A DNA stretch of 63,502 bases from Nemertoderma westbladi. Its lineage: Eukaryota > Xenacoelomorpha > Nemertodermatida > Nemertodermatidae. The notes under the pieces were generated by a model. It ran no database searches. It saw only the letters and a list, made by a program, of their open reading frames with translations, and was not told where the DNA came from. A program made the translations under genes and the position numbers. The stretch spans positions 1 to 63,502 of the forward strand of contig JAUCBJ010006624.1 in NCBI GenBank assembly GCA_032718475.1, read 5' to 3'. The first letter of the stretch is position 1; each line of letters starts with the position of its first letter. Shown one piece after another: positions 21,869-32,350 of the stretch.

Positions 21869-24058
21869 CTAGAAAGCCTGTGGCCCTTCGGGCCACAGCT
21901 TTCTAGTGCACGTGCAGATGATATATGAATATGTGTGGAAGATTGGAGAACTGCATACGGAACAGACACCATCATTAAATAAAACACCACCCCCATAAGA
22001 GATAACTTTCAAGTTTCAACTTTAGTCAGATTGTAAATAACAAAATTTCCAGAAAATGATCACTTTCAGATCCACCCTCTACCTGCGGACTGGTGAAATG
22101 CAGACGGCGCTGCAGTTTGGTAAAGGTGGGGTTTATGAAGTAAAATGCCTGCCTTTCAAGTTTCAGCTTAAACAGATTGTAAATAACAAAATTGGTGTAG
22201 ATGTTCACATTCAGACTTCTAGCGGTAGACTGAAGAACTGTAGACGACTCTGGGACTCCGTAAAGATACAGAATATGCTGCAGTAGATTCCTGCCAAGTT
22301 TCAGCTCAAAGGGATTAAAGAGAACCAATTGGGATGAGGTGTTCACTATCAGACAATTCGCCCTCTAGCGGCAGATAGGGGAACTGTATACAACTCTGCG
22401 ACTCCGTAAAGGTAGAGCCTATGCTGTAGTAGATGCCTACCAAGTTTCAGTCTAAACCGTTTGTAAATAACAAAGTTGGAGAAGATGTTAATTTTCAGAC
22501 ATTTCACCCTCTAGCGGTAGACTGGGGAAGTGTATAGGACTCTGCAACTCCGTAAAGATAGAGCCTAGGATGTAGTAGATACCTGCCAAGTTTCAGCTCA
22601 AAAGGATTAAAAAGAACCAAATGGGATGAGGTTTTCACTATCAGACAATTCGCCCTCTTGCGTCTGACTGTGGAACTGTAGACGACTCTACTACTCCGCA
22701 AAGATATAGCCTATGCTATAGTAGATGCCTACCAAGTTTCAGTCTAAAAGGATTGTAAATAACAAAGTTGGAGAAGATGTTAACTTTCATACATTTCGCC
22801 CTCTAGCGGCAGACGCGGGTACTGTAGACAACTCTGCGCGACTCAGTAAAGATATAGCCTATGCTGTAGTAGATGCCTACCAAGTTCAGTCTAAATGGAT
22901 TATAAATAACAAAGTTAGAGAAGATGTTAACTTGCAGACATTTCGCCCTCTAGCGGTAGACTGGGAAATTGTAGACGACTTTGCGACTCAGTAAAGATTC
23001 AGCCTATGCTGTAGTAGATGCCTACCAAGTTTCAGTCAAAACGGATTGTAAATAATAAAGTTGGAGAAGATGTTATCTCTCAGACATTTAGCACTCTAAC
23101 GGTAGACTGGGGAACTGTAGACCACCCAGTGACTCCGGAAATATACAGCCTATGCTGCAGTATATAGCTACCAAGTTTCAGCTCAAAAGCATTAAAAACA
23201 ACCCAATAAGATCAGGTTTTCACTATCGGATAATTCGCCCTCTAGCGGCAGACGGGGGAACTTCAGACGGCTCTGAGTATTACGTTGCAACGAGTTAGGG
23301 CGAGACCTATCTAACGAGCTATAGTAAGCGAGATTTCATCGAGATTAGATGTATAATATTAGATAACATAATAATACAGTAAGTATAGGCCTATAGAAAT
23401 AATTATTTTTACTTTTAATATTCATAACAGTAAAACAAAAATGTTATAAACCTCTCCTTCCATGCAGCCAATGATTGAGAAAGCAGAATTACTACAACCC
23501 AAACCCACCCCAATCAACACTCCAGCCTGCTTGCTCCTTATCTGTGCCCAGCCAGCTAGCTGCGAGTTCAATAATTACCTTAAGGTTGCTACAGAAAACA
23601 ATCCTTCCCTATTCAATAACAATAGGCCAATTCGATCGTGCTTGGCGAATATGACATATTTATACACTATTTGTTTTTTAATCAATAAATAATCATACAT
23701 ATTTATATTAAACACTCGAATAAAATAAATACTTTGTGAGAATGGGACACGGCGAATCTACCCATGTTAATTTTATACCAGGTGGGATAAATGTTAGCCC
23801 TCTAAATCATTAATTACCGATAGAAGAACCGAAATAATTCGATAAATTTCGCCCGAAAATCACGAAAATCGCCCTCTAGCGGCAGACGGGCGAACTTCAG
23901 ACGACTCTGAGTATTACGTTGCAACGAGTTAGGGCGAGACCTTTCTAACGAGCTATAGCAAGCGAGATTTCATCGAGATGGGTTCGATTGTATAGCCGAT
24001 GACAAACACACAGACAGACTGACTGACTGACAGACAATCGATATTTATATATATTAGA
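21869..24058 (-). mobile_element. Non-autonomous Helitron, unit 2
   Basis: On the minus strand it starts TCTAATATATATAAATATCG at 24058 and ends in the same hairpin plus CTAG at 21869, where unit 1 begins with no base between. Internal units belong to a different subfamily (CCCTCTAGCGG, with GATTGTAAATAACAAAGTTG) from those in units 1 and 3. A 67-bp segment (AGTATTACGTTGCAACGAGT and following) occurs twice, at 23278 and 23908, on either side of about 560 bp of unique AT-rich DNA that may be a later insertion. The microsatellite is near 24009-24035. Confidence 0.78.
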
Positions 24059-26522
24059 CTAGAAAGCCAGTGGCCCTTCGGGCCACGGCTTTCTAGTTCA
24101 CAAGCCTATTCACCATTCCAAACATTAATTCTGTAATTAATTAATTAACTTAACTTAACAAAACGTCACATGATTGACTGTTCTCTCAAACAAAATTTCT
24201 GAAGCTATTTTACTACAAACTACTATGTACAACATAAGGCTTGTTGTATATACTGTAGTAAATGCCTACCAAGTATCATTTCCAAAGGATTACAAAATAG
24301 TAAAAATATGGAAAAAGGTTAAACTGTAGAACATCCTCGTAAACACAACCTATACTGTAGTTTATTTAGTTTAGTAGGTACTGTACAGTAATTTTAGATC
24401 GCTGCCAAGAATCAACTCTAAAGAATTTAAATGGGAGAAGGATTTCACTTTCAGATAATTCGTCCCCTAGTGGCGGACTGGAGAACTGCAGAGTGGTCAA
24501 CGTCCTTCCCAAAGACGCAGCCAATGATGTAGTACAGTAGACCTCTGCCAAGTATCAGCCTAAATGCATTTTTAATAAATAAATGTGAGAATGTTTTCAC
24601 TTTTCAGACATTTCGCACCCTAGCAGTATACTGGAGAACTGCAGACTGGTTAGCATCCGCCCCAAACACACAGCCTATGTATGGTGTAGTACCTTTCCCA
24701 AATATAAGAAAAAAAGCATTAGAAACAACGAAATGGAAGAAGGTTTTCATTTCAGACATTTCACCCTCGAGCGGCAGACTGAGAAATTGCAGATTGGTCA
24801 GAGTTCTCCTCAAACACGCAGTCTATGGTGTAGTAGACCTCTGCCAAGCATCAGCCTAAAAGCATTATAAACATCGAAATGGGAGAGGGTTTTCACTTTC
24901 AGACATTTTGCCCCCTAGCGGCCGAATGGAGAACTGCAGTTTGTTCGGCGTCCTCCCCAGATACACGCCCTATGGTGTAATACACATCTGGCAAGTGTCA
25001 GCCTGAAAGCATATTAATAACGAAATGGGATAAGGTTTTCACTTTCAAGACATTTGGCCCCCTAGCGGTAAACTGGATAAATGCAGACTGGTTCTAGCTC
25101 CTCCCCAAATACACAGCCTATGGTGTAGTAGACCACTGCCAAGTAACAGCAAAAAAGCATTATAAACAATAAAATGCATAAAGGTTTTCACTTTCAGATA
25201 TTGCGCCCCCTAGCGGCAGACAAGAACTATTGCAGATTGGTCAGCGTTCTCCATAAACACGCAGTCTTTGATGAAGTAGACCTCTGACAAGTATCAGCCT
25301 AAAAACATTATAAACATAAAATGGGATAAGGTTTTCACATTCAGATATTCGCCCCCTAGTGGCCGAATAGAGAACTGCAGGTTGTTCGTCGTCCTCTCCA
25401 GACACACACCCTATGGTGTAATACACATCTGCCAAGTGTCAGCCTAAAAGCATTAAAAACAACGAAACGGGTGAAAGTTTTCACTTTCAAACATTGCGCC
25501 CCCTACCGGCAGACAGAGGAATTGTAGATTATTCAGAGTTCTCTACAAACACGCAGTCTATGGTGTAGTAGACTTCTGCCAAGTACCAGCAAAAAAGCAT
25601 TATAAATAACGAAATGGGTGAATGTTTTCACTTTCAGACATTGCGCCCCCTAGCGGCAGACAGAGGAATTGCAGATTGGCCAGAGTTCTCCACAAACACG
25701 CAGTCTATGGAGAGTAGATCTCTGCCAAGTATCAGCAAAAAAGCCTTAGAAACAACGACATGGGAAAAGGTTTTCACTTTCGGATATCTCTCCCCCTAGC
25801 GGCGGACTGGGGAATTGAAGATTGGTCAGCATCATCCGCAAACACACAGCCTATGGTGTAGTATACCTCTGCCACGTATCAATTAAAAGGCCTTAATAAT
25901 AACGAAATGGGAAAAGGTTTTCAGTTTCGCACATTTCGCCCCCTAGCGGCAGACAGGAGATCTGCAGATTGATCAGTGTCCTCCCAAACACGCAGTCTAT
26001 GGTCAGGAACATATCTGCAAAGTATCATTTATCATATTATATTATATTCATTATCACAGATTGAGACTGATGGTGTAACCGGTTGATCAGTAATTTGGCC
26101 GAAAATGGTTATGGTACAGTATAGCCCAATTTGACCACAATAATACGCCTTCACGCATAAATGATACATAAAATTAGCCTCGATATAACGACGTTTTGCG
26201 TCCATGTTCTCGGGGCAGTCTGCATCACGTAGATGTGCATCAAAAAGTACCATAATAGTCGTGACCCAACATGTAGAGTGACAGAATGAACTGCTAGGCC
26301 TAACTGCGCTACCGGTACCAAATTCACGAAATCTGCATTCACGCAAACAAACGCGTAAAATAAGACTCGAGATAGCGACAGTGCACGTGCTCGTGACGAG
26401 AGCTTTCGTTCGATGTATCGCGAGCTCCGATTGGTGCTTGTGTGTAGAAACGTATAGCTTGGACAGACAAGCAGACAGACAGACAGACAGACAGACAGAC
26501 ACATGATATTTATATATATAGA
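24059..26522 (-). mobile_element. Non-autonomous Helitron, unit 3
   Basis: On the minus strand it starts TCTATATATATAAATATC at 26522, preceded by host A, and ends at hairpin plus CTAG at 24059, abutting unit 2. It carries the same leader as unit 1 (26260-26460 compared with 21640-21800, close to identical) and a (GTCT)n microsatellite (26462-26502). The body holds about fifteen tandem units of 145 bp. Open frames rich in Cys-Leu-Ser-Val repeats here and in unit 1 are translations of the microsatellite. Confidence 0.8.
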
Positions 26523-26877
26523 TAGATGTATAGGCTACTGTATATAGCTTACAGATAACGAAAAAGAGCCCTTACTTACCCGTAGCTAGGGCGAAAGTCA
26601 TACCCGATATATGTGTTGGCCCCAAACTTGTGTTGCTTGTTGCTCTATGTTGCTATGGTAACTGACTTAAAAATGTGTCCATTAAACTCCCCATACACGA
26701 TATAGTACTGATTTCTGTGGATCCAATGGCCACAAAGTTGTTTGTTTACCCATTGCTAAGGAGAAAGTCACTGTTGCTATGGTAACTGTGACTTAAAAAT
26801 GTGTCCATTAAATTCCCCATACACGATATAGTACTGATATGTGTTGGTCCCATGATCATAGAGTGAAATGAAGTAAC
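26523..26877. repeat. P-element right subterminal region with an internal duplication
   Basis: About 65 bp (ACTTAAAAATGTGTCCATTA and following, to GATATAGTACTGAT) occur at about 26665 and again at 26789. TTGCTATGGTAACTG precedes both. P transposases bind internal subterminal sites, and these duplicated blocks are candidates. Confidence 0.7.
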
Positions 26878-26948
26878 ACTTCCTACTTGGCCTCTTATTT
26901 TTTTGAGGGCAGCTCTGTGTCCAGGCCTGTTATTTTATGAAGGCCCTG
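26878..26948 (-). repeat. Right terminal inverted repeat of the P element
   Basis: 71 bp, perfect complement of the left repeat, followed directly by GGAGAGT. Confidence 0.95.
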
Positions 26949-28450
26949 GGAGAGTTCAATAAATTTTCATTTGCTGCAATTTGGTCAATGGACGTAATTG
27001 AAGCATCCTCGTTAAGTAAGATACAAAATTTTATGGTAGCTAGTGTCCTAGCATCCTACTTCCCTCTATAAATATTTTGTAGTAGCTAGTTCTTGTTACT
27101 ATTTATTTATATAGAAAATGTTTCAGAATAGTCGAGTAGACGCTTGGTACATTTTACTGACGAACCGTTCTCCAGCGTATGACTGCAATTTTATTTGCTC
27201 ATGATGTTGTTCCACATTATAATAATAAATTTTCGCTATAAAGACTTTGGGAAAGGTTGAGCAATTTTTTTTACTGCAGTTTGTTTGGAGGATAAAATCA
27301 TAACAAAATTACCAAAAAAATGTTAATCCCTGTAGAGAATGTGTTAGCAACTACATTAAACATTCTAGAATATTATGTTATTATGATTCAAAATGCAGTA
27401 ATAACACTTAGGCAATGAAAATTTATTATGATTCCAAATATTGCAGTAATAAGTTACATTTAGGCAATGAAAATGACCTTAAAGAGAGTTGGAGGCGACG
27501 AGTGCTTTGACTAAAATAACTAAAAAATATTGTGATTAATAGTGACATTTAGTTTTGAGAAAGATTGCCTTATCTGGATCTACCGCCTTATGTAAGGCGA
27601 TAAATCCAAAAAATCCAAAAGATGGAAACGCTAGAAAAATGCAGCGATAGCAATATGAGAAAGGACTTTTGCCATTTGCGAAACAAGATTGCCACGATAC
27701 GAAGAATTAGCTGCAAATTTGAAGATTCCGTTGGATTTGGGAGATGGTGAGCTTGAAGACCTAACTATTTTGGGAATCCGATTCTATCGAAGTTGTTACG
27801 TCAATTTTACAGGTAATATACTTAATGTACACCACCATTTACAGTAATATATAGAATATTGTATAACATTTGTATTTTCGCTTTACAATTGTTGTTGGAA
27901 AAGAATTTTAAAACGTCTCCATCCAATCTAATCTAGCCACGGCCCTATCAAGCATTATTGATCATTTTATAATACTTTTTATGTGGCTATTTTTAATTTT
28001 TGTTACATATAAATGTTCTGGAACATATTGCCGTTACCCAACATGTATACAATATTATTGTTGCTCATATTTTTAAAATATTTCAGATTTTATTTATTTA
28101 TTTTAAAATATGGCAGATTTTTTTGTTATGATGGAAATATTTTTTCAACTTTATTTGTTTATAACATATGCCTATTTTAAAAAAATGTGAATAAAACGCA
28201 ACATAAAAGAGCAACATTCTCTATGTGAGGTCTAATTCTATATAAAATAATTTTGGGCATTACTATGTTATGGGTACCCACTTTTTAAACAAATTTTTTC
28301 ATATAAAAATGGCTTTTATCATGAGGTTTTTTGTTCTAGAACAAATATTTAACTTTCTGCCAGTATGATGGTAGCTAGTACTTTTGATTTTGTGTTAGCT
28401 ACAGTAGTACTATTTATTAGCTAGTAAATGTAAGATATACGGCATCACGA
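26949..28450. other. No gene supported; AT-rich flank of the P element
   Basis: 27613-27745 has a 43-codon open frame (METLEKCSDSNMRKDFCHLR start) followed by splice-donor-like TG|GTGAGC, and ACAG|GTAATA occurs at about 27811. This could be a leader exon or a non-coding transcript, but no partner exon was found. The rest shows nothing. Confidence 0.3.
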
Positions 28451-28623
28451 CATTAGTTCCAAAGTACCTTAGTTCCAAAGCGTCATTAGTTCCAATTCGG
28501 AAACGTCATTAGTTCCAAAGGGGGTGTCATTAGTTCCAAAGAGTCGTTAGTTCCAAAGCGAAGTGTCGTTAGTTCCAAAAGGGGTCGTCGTTAGTTCCAA
28601 AGAGGGTGTCATTAGTTCCAAAG
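28451..28623. repeat. Iteron cluster: nine copies of TTAGTTCCAA
   Basis: Nine direct copies of the near-invariant (A/G/C)TTAGTTCCAAAG lie within 173 bp, separated by variable 3-12 bp spacers rich in G and CG (GGGGTGTC, CGAAGTGTC). The core is conserved while spacers differ in length and sequence, unlike an ordinary minisatellite. Confidence 0.9.
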
Positions 28624-28659
28624 AAAATTCTACTGTATAATTATATACTGATAGTTAAA

Positions 28660-28850
28660 TCAAAAAAACCTGAATGCTTGAGTACATTACCGGTATCCGG
28701 TTCTAGTCAGGAAGTCCATACCGTATGAATATGAATGCTTGTGTACATTACCGGTATCCAGTTCTAGTCAGGAAGTTCATACCGTACGAATACCGTAATA
28801 GACACCAGAATGCAGAATGCTTGAGTACCGGTAATAGCTAGAAAGAGCAT
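28660..28850. repeat. Short tandem duplication rich in ACCGGTA
   Basis: A unit of about 70 bp (GAATGCTTGAGTACATTACC and following) occurs twice plus a partial third copy. ACCGGTA motifs continue to 29010. Confidence 0.7.
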
Positions 28851-29090
28851 GATATCAAAAAAACTATTATTTGAATAGTTTTCGTTGGATATAGACATAG
28901 GCATTCATAATAGAGATACTGTACCGGTCGGTACCGGTAGAGTGCATAATATATAGGCCTTCGGTATAATTTTGCACATCATTATTAATTTATTATCACT
29001 TTAGTACCGGTAGCCTATATCTGTAGGTCTAGTGTATAGCATACTGTTAGGCCTTAGCCATAAGCACATATACACAAGGTTTAATCCACC

Positions 29091-29279
29091 ATGGCTCAAG
29101 AAGACTTTGGCTCATTCGAAGCATTCACCCAAAACTCTAAATCCGGAAAACACCCGTTGCTGTCATATCCTTGCGGAAATGGTCAGATTCTGCAATTCAT
29201 GTTCAAAGCGAAAACGGAGAATGCATTATACTACACGAAGTGGGGCCTTCGCGCAGCACGTGACTTAAATTTAATTTAA
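29091..29279 (+). CDS. Possible small ORF or first exon, unknown
   Basis: A 62-codon ORF starts in an optimal animal initiation context (CCACCATGGC). The peptide (MAQEDFGSFEAFTQNSKSGK ...) has normal composition and no repeat content. No family is recognised. It may be a first coding exon, since GCAC|GTGACT near the end could serve as a weak splice donor. Surrounding DNA is repeat-rich, so a chance ORF is quite possible. Confidence 0.25.
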   Translation: MAQEDFGSFEAFTQNSKSGKHPLLSYPCGNGQILQFMFKAKTENALYYTKWGLRAARDLNLI

Positions 29280-29339
29280 GTACTAATTCGAAAGTATTAC
29301 TGTATTAGCAAATTTTAAGCAGATTTCGCCTAATCACTT

Positions 29340-30400
29340 TTTACCTCTTTCATTTCTATTCAGACATTTCTGACTCTAGCGGTATAGTGAGAACTGAAGA
29401 TGGATTAGGGTCTCCAGCCCCACAAAGACACAGCCTATGGATGAATAGTACATACGTACATCGGCCAAGTTTCATCTTGAATAACGGATAACGAAATGAG
29501 AGACGGATCTCACTTTCAGAAATTTCGTCGTATAGCGGCAGACCGATTAAATCTCCCCCCCCCCCCCCCCCACAAAGACGCAGCATGTGGTCCAGAATAT
29601 ATGGCAAGATTCAGCTTAAACTGATTAAAATCAATGAGACGGGAGAATCTATTCACTTTCAGGCATAAAGTAGTCCTATAGCGGGTGACTGTTGAACTGA
29701 TTTTCAACAAAACAAATTTTCAACTTGGCAGCTTTAAATTCGACAAAGTTATAAGCATGTCAATATCATAACGACGACAACGATTTCACTTTCAGACATT
29801 TGGCCCTCTAGCGGCAGACTGGAAAACTGCAGATGGATTCGCCTCCTTTGAAAGTCACAGCTAATGGTCTAATACATATCTGCCAAGTTTCAGCTTAAAC
29901 GGATTAAAAGCAAAGAAATGGGAGGGCATTTAATGTTTAGACATGTGGCCCTCTAGCGGGAGACCATTGCACTGATGGTGTCTGAAAGTCTCTCAAAAAT
30001 CTCAACTTTAGCTCATATTGATACCTACAAATTTTCAACTTGGCAGCTTTAAATCCGACAAAGTTATTAGCATGTCAAAATCGTAACGACGACAACGATT
30101 TCACTTTCAGACCTTTGGCCCTCTAGCGGCAGACTGGAGAACTGCAGATGGATTCGCCTCCTTTGAAAGTCACAGCTAATGGTCTAATACATATCTGCCA
30201 AGTTTCAGCTTAAACGGATTAAAAGCAAAGAAATGGGAGGGCATTTAATGTTTAGACATGTGGCCCTCTAGCGGGAGACCATTGCACTGATGGTGTCTGA
30301 AAGTCTCTCAAAAATCTCAACTTTTGCTCATATTGATACCTACAAATTTTCAACTTGGCAGCTTTAAATCCGACAAAGTTATTAGCATGTCAAAATCGTA
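29340..30400. repeat. Helitron-like tandem repeat block, diverged
   Basis: Units share the body motif of the 18-26 kb Helitrons (CTTTCAGACATTTGGCCCTC followed by TAGCGGCAGACTGG). A larger unit of about 315 bp is repeated at 29713, 30028 and (partly) 30343. The Helitron hairpin and CTAG ends are missing, so this is a fragment or a different subfamily. A run of 17 C sits at about 29556-29572. An 83-codon minus-strand frame here is a repeat effect. Confidence 0.7.
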
Positions 30401-30462
30401 ACGACGACGACGACGACGACGACGACAACGACGACGACGACGACGACAATGACGACGACGAC
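30401..30462. repeat. (GAC)n trinucleotide expansion
   Basis: About 20 GAC repeats with two interruptions. The two preceding 315-bp units carry only ACGACGACAACG at the same position, so the tract grew from that seed in the last, partial unit. Confidence 0.9.
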
Positions 30463-30476
30463 AACTATTTGCATAA

Positions 30477-31340
30477 ATTGACCCACCCCCTAACAGTGTC
30501 AATTCGCTAAGGCTCCGCCAACTTCGTGGCTCGCCCCACAAGTGCAAATTGTGCAAGCTAGCGAAAGATGGGGACCATTCTCTTCCACCACCTCCATGCA
30601 TCACGGTTAAAGGCGATAGAATTATGGTTGACCCGGTGAACCCGAATCGTCCGCACTACTGCGCAGCTCTTGGTAAGGAAAACGTTGCCGCTCAGCAAAT
30701 AGATCGAAAGACGAGACAGGTGATTCGTAGTACCGGGAAGCGCCCTCGGGTCGCCTATAATGATGCTCTAGCTGAGATCCAGAGTTCCCATCCGGATTTA
30801 GAAGAGTTTGAAAGGCAGGCTATTGAGGATAAAATGCCCTCCTTTAACTCCGTACAAAGGTCCTATCAGCGAGGTCGCCGTCGAAGTGTTCCAAAAGTGG
30901 AGGATATTTTCAACATTCCATTTGCTCTAACGCTAACGCACAGGGGGCGTTTTGCCAATCCGGGGGATGCTTGTCAAAACGAATTACTCATGGTTTATCG
31001 TCCACAACATCCTGAAGATCCTAAGATTATAATACTCTCTGCCATGCCTGATTTTGCACGCCTCTTAAGATCACGGCACATTGTCATGGATGGTAACTTT
31101 AAATACCAACCAATAGTTCCCTATCCATTTGAACAACTCTACACTATACATGGATTTATTCCAGATAAAGACAACAATCTCGAGTCTATTCCACTTGTCT
31201 ATGCTTTGCTACCAAACAAGGAACAACAAACGTATATGTACTTGTTCGAGCGGATCCGGGAGAATTTGCTTTTAGTGCCTGGTTGTCACGAGATTCCTGG
31301 AGTTTCGTGGCACTTGGACTTCGAGCAGAGTGCCATTAAT
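30477..31340 (+). pseudogene. MULE-type transposase fragment
   Basis: An open frame of about 288 codons encodes the N-terminal part and start of the catalytic core of a Mutator-like (MULE, Phantom/FLYWCH-associated) transposase. A Cys/His-bearing N terminus (HKCKLCK ... PHYC) may be a degenerate zinc finger. The core has HIVMDGNFK (first catalytic Asp), FEQLYTIHGFI, IPLVYALLPNKEQQTY and LDFEQSAIN (second catalytic Asp). The third acidic residue and the C-terminal zinc region are missing, because the frame runs straight into BEL LTR sequence at 31341 (ACGTAAAAGC). No start codon or terminal inverted repeat was found. The domain order is clear; activity is lost. Confidence 0.82.
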
Positions 31341-31883
31341 ACGTAAAAGCTCGATACTCTTGAAAACAGTGTCGCTACCATGACGACGGCTAGCAGCTGA
31401 TATTGCCACGTCGACGTTTCTTTGTTTCTTTGTTCTCTCGTTGTTCAGGTTGACCAATCAGAGCGTTTGTTGTCTCTGTGTTGGAGGTATATACAGAAAC
31501 TCAGTAGTTCAGTGTTATGTTTTTGCCCAGAGCCTAAGAACCGGCTTTTGGCACCTCCGTGTTTTCAGTTTTTAGTCTTACACTAGTAGGTTTAATTATA
31601 AGGACATATATCCTTTAACCTGGCTTTTAATCGCTGCTAACTGATCATACATACTGACTGCTGAAACATTGCAAACTCATAACAATCAGTGTTCAGTTGT
31701 TGTTTTATACTGCTATTTACTGTCAGTTCTTCATAATATGGTTGATGAATTATTATATTTGGAATAACGATAAATAACCCCGAAACCCAATATTCTTGAT
31801 ATACCGAAGGTAAGAGAGAAGGGTTACAGATAAACGATTGTGACTTATGTTAAAGTGGTTTGAAGTGAATCTAATGTTATTTG
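31341..31883 (+). mobile_element. 5' LTR remnant of left BEL copy (copy C)
   Basis: Matches 46057-46598 of the 3' LTR nearly base for base, including CRE, CCAAT and TATA elements and the start of R. It begins at ACGTAAAAGC, exactly where the MULE reading frame stops, and departs from the LTR consensus after TTATTTGAT at about 31884. Upstream U3 is missing, but the core promoter is intact, so it could still drive the element. Confidence 0.85.
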
Positions 31884-32350
31884 ATTCGAGAGACCACTTC
31901 ACTCCTCTAGACTCGAGCGTACCTTGTTCCTATTTCCTCGAACAACCGATGATGGAAATATATTGTGCTTATTGCCGGCTTAATAACTCTCATATATTTG
32001 CCGTCTGCCCACAATTTATGACTCAATGTCACTACTGCCAACTTAAAGGACACCAAAGTTACAACTGTCCCTTTAATCGCGATTTAGAGAGCGTAGACGA
32101 GATGATCACCCTGCGATACATCCGAGCTTGGGAAGCGAACGCCGATTTACATTGCGAATCCCGACATCGCTATTACCCTGGACGAGCTTACGAGGGAGTT
32201 TACGCGTTCCATCCTTATCTATTCGTGTCGATTGAACAGAAAACACGCGTACCAAGTTACGAGTTAATGAAGCGTGTTGGTGAGTGTATTTCCACCAAGT
32301 TTGTCAGGAAATACCTGAGAAACGTTAACCCTAATGATATAACCACATGA
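31884..32350 (+). pseudogene. Double zinc-knuckle protein segment replacing the LTR 3' end
   Basis: The open frame from ATG 31949 encodes 133 aa (longer, 167 aa, if read from the LTR-derived ATG at 31847). Residues near the start hold two CCHC knuckles: C-x2-C-x5-H-x4-C (CAYCRLNNSHIFAVC) and C-x2-C-x4-H-x4-C (CHYCQLKGHQSYNC). A basic/aromatic C-terminal part of about 85 residues follows. CCHC knuckles bind single-stranded nucleic acid and are typical of retroelement Gag, but the sequence is not that of the BEL gag at 37918. It lies where the last 490 bp of the LTR should be and has about the same length. It could be a fragment of another element, or part of a related LTR lineage that carries this ORF. 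I do not recognise the C-terminal part. Confidence 0.5.

Larger units (their letters stand above)
15387..26948 (+). mobile_element. P-superfamily DNA transposon with nested Helitrons
   Basis: The element is bounded by 71-bp terminal inverted repeats (15387-15457 and 26878-26948) that are identical at every base, starting CAGGGCCTTC. It is flanked by a 7-8 bp target duplication. The transposase gene lies 116 bp inside the left repeat. Subtracting the three Helitrons at 18221-26522 leaves about 3260 bp, the usual size of a P element. Perfect repeats and an intact transposase frame suggest recent transposition. The Helitron load between gene and right end makes further mobility of this copy doubtful. 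Confidence 0.88.

Noticed and set aside
21561-26504. Cys-rich CLSV-repeat ORFs that look like small secreted proteins
   Set aside because: They are frames through the (GTCT)n microsatellite and Helitron leader, present twice because the leader is repeated.
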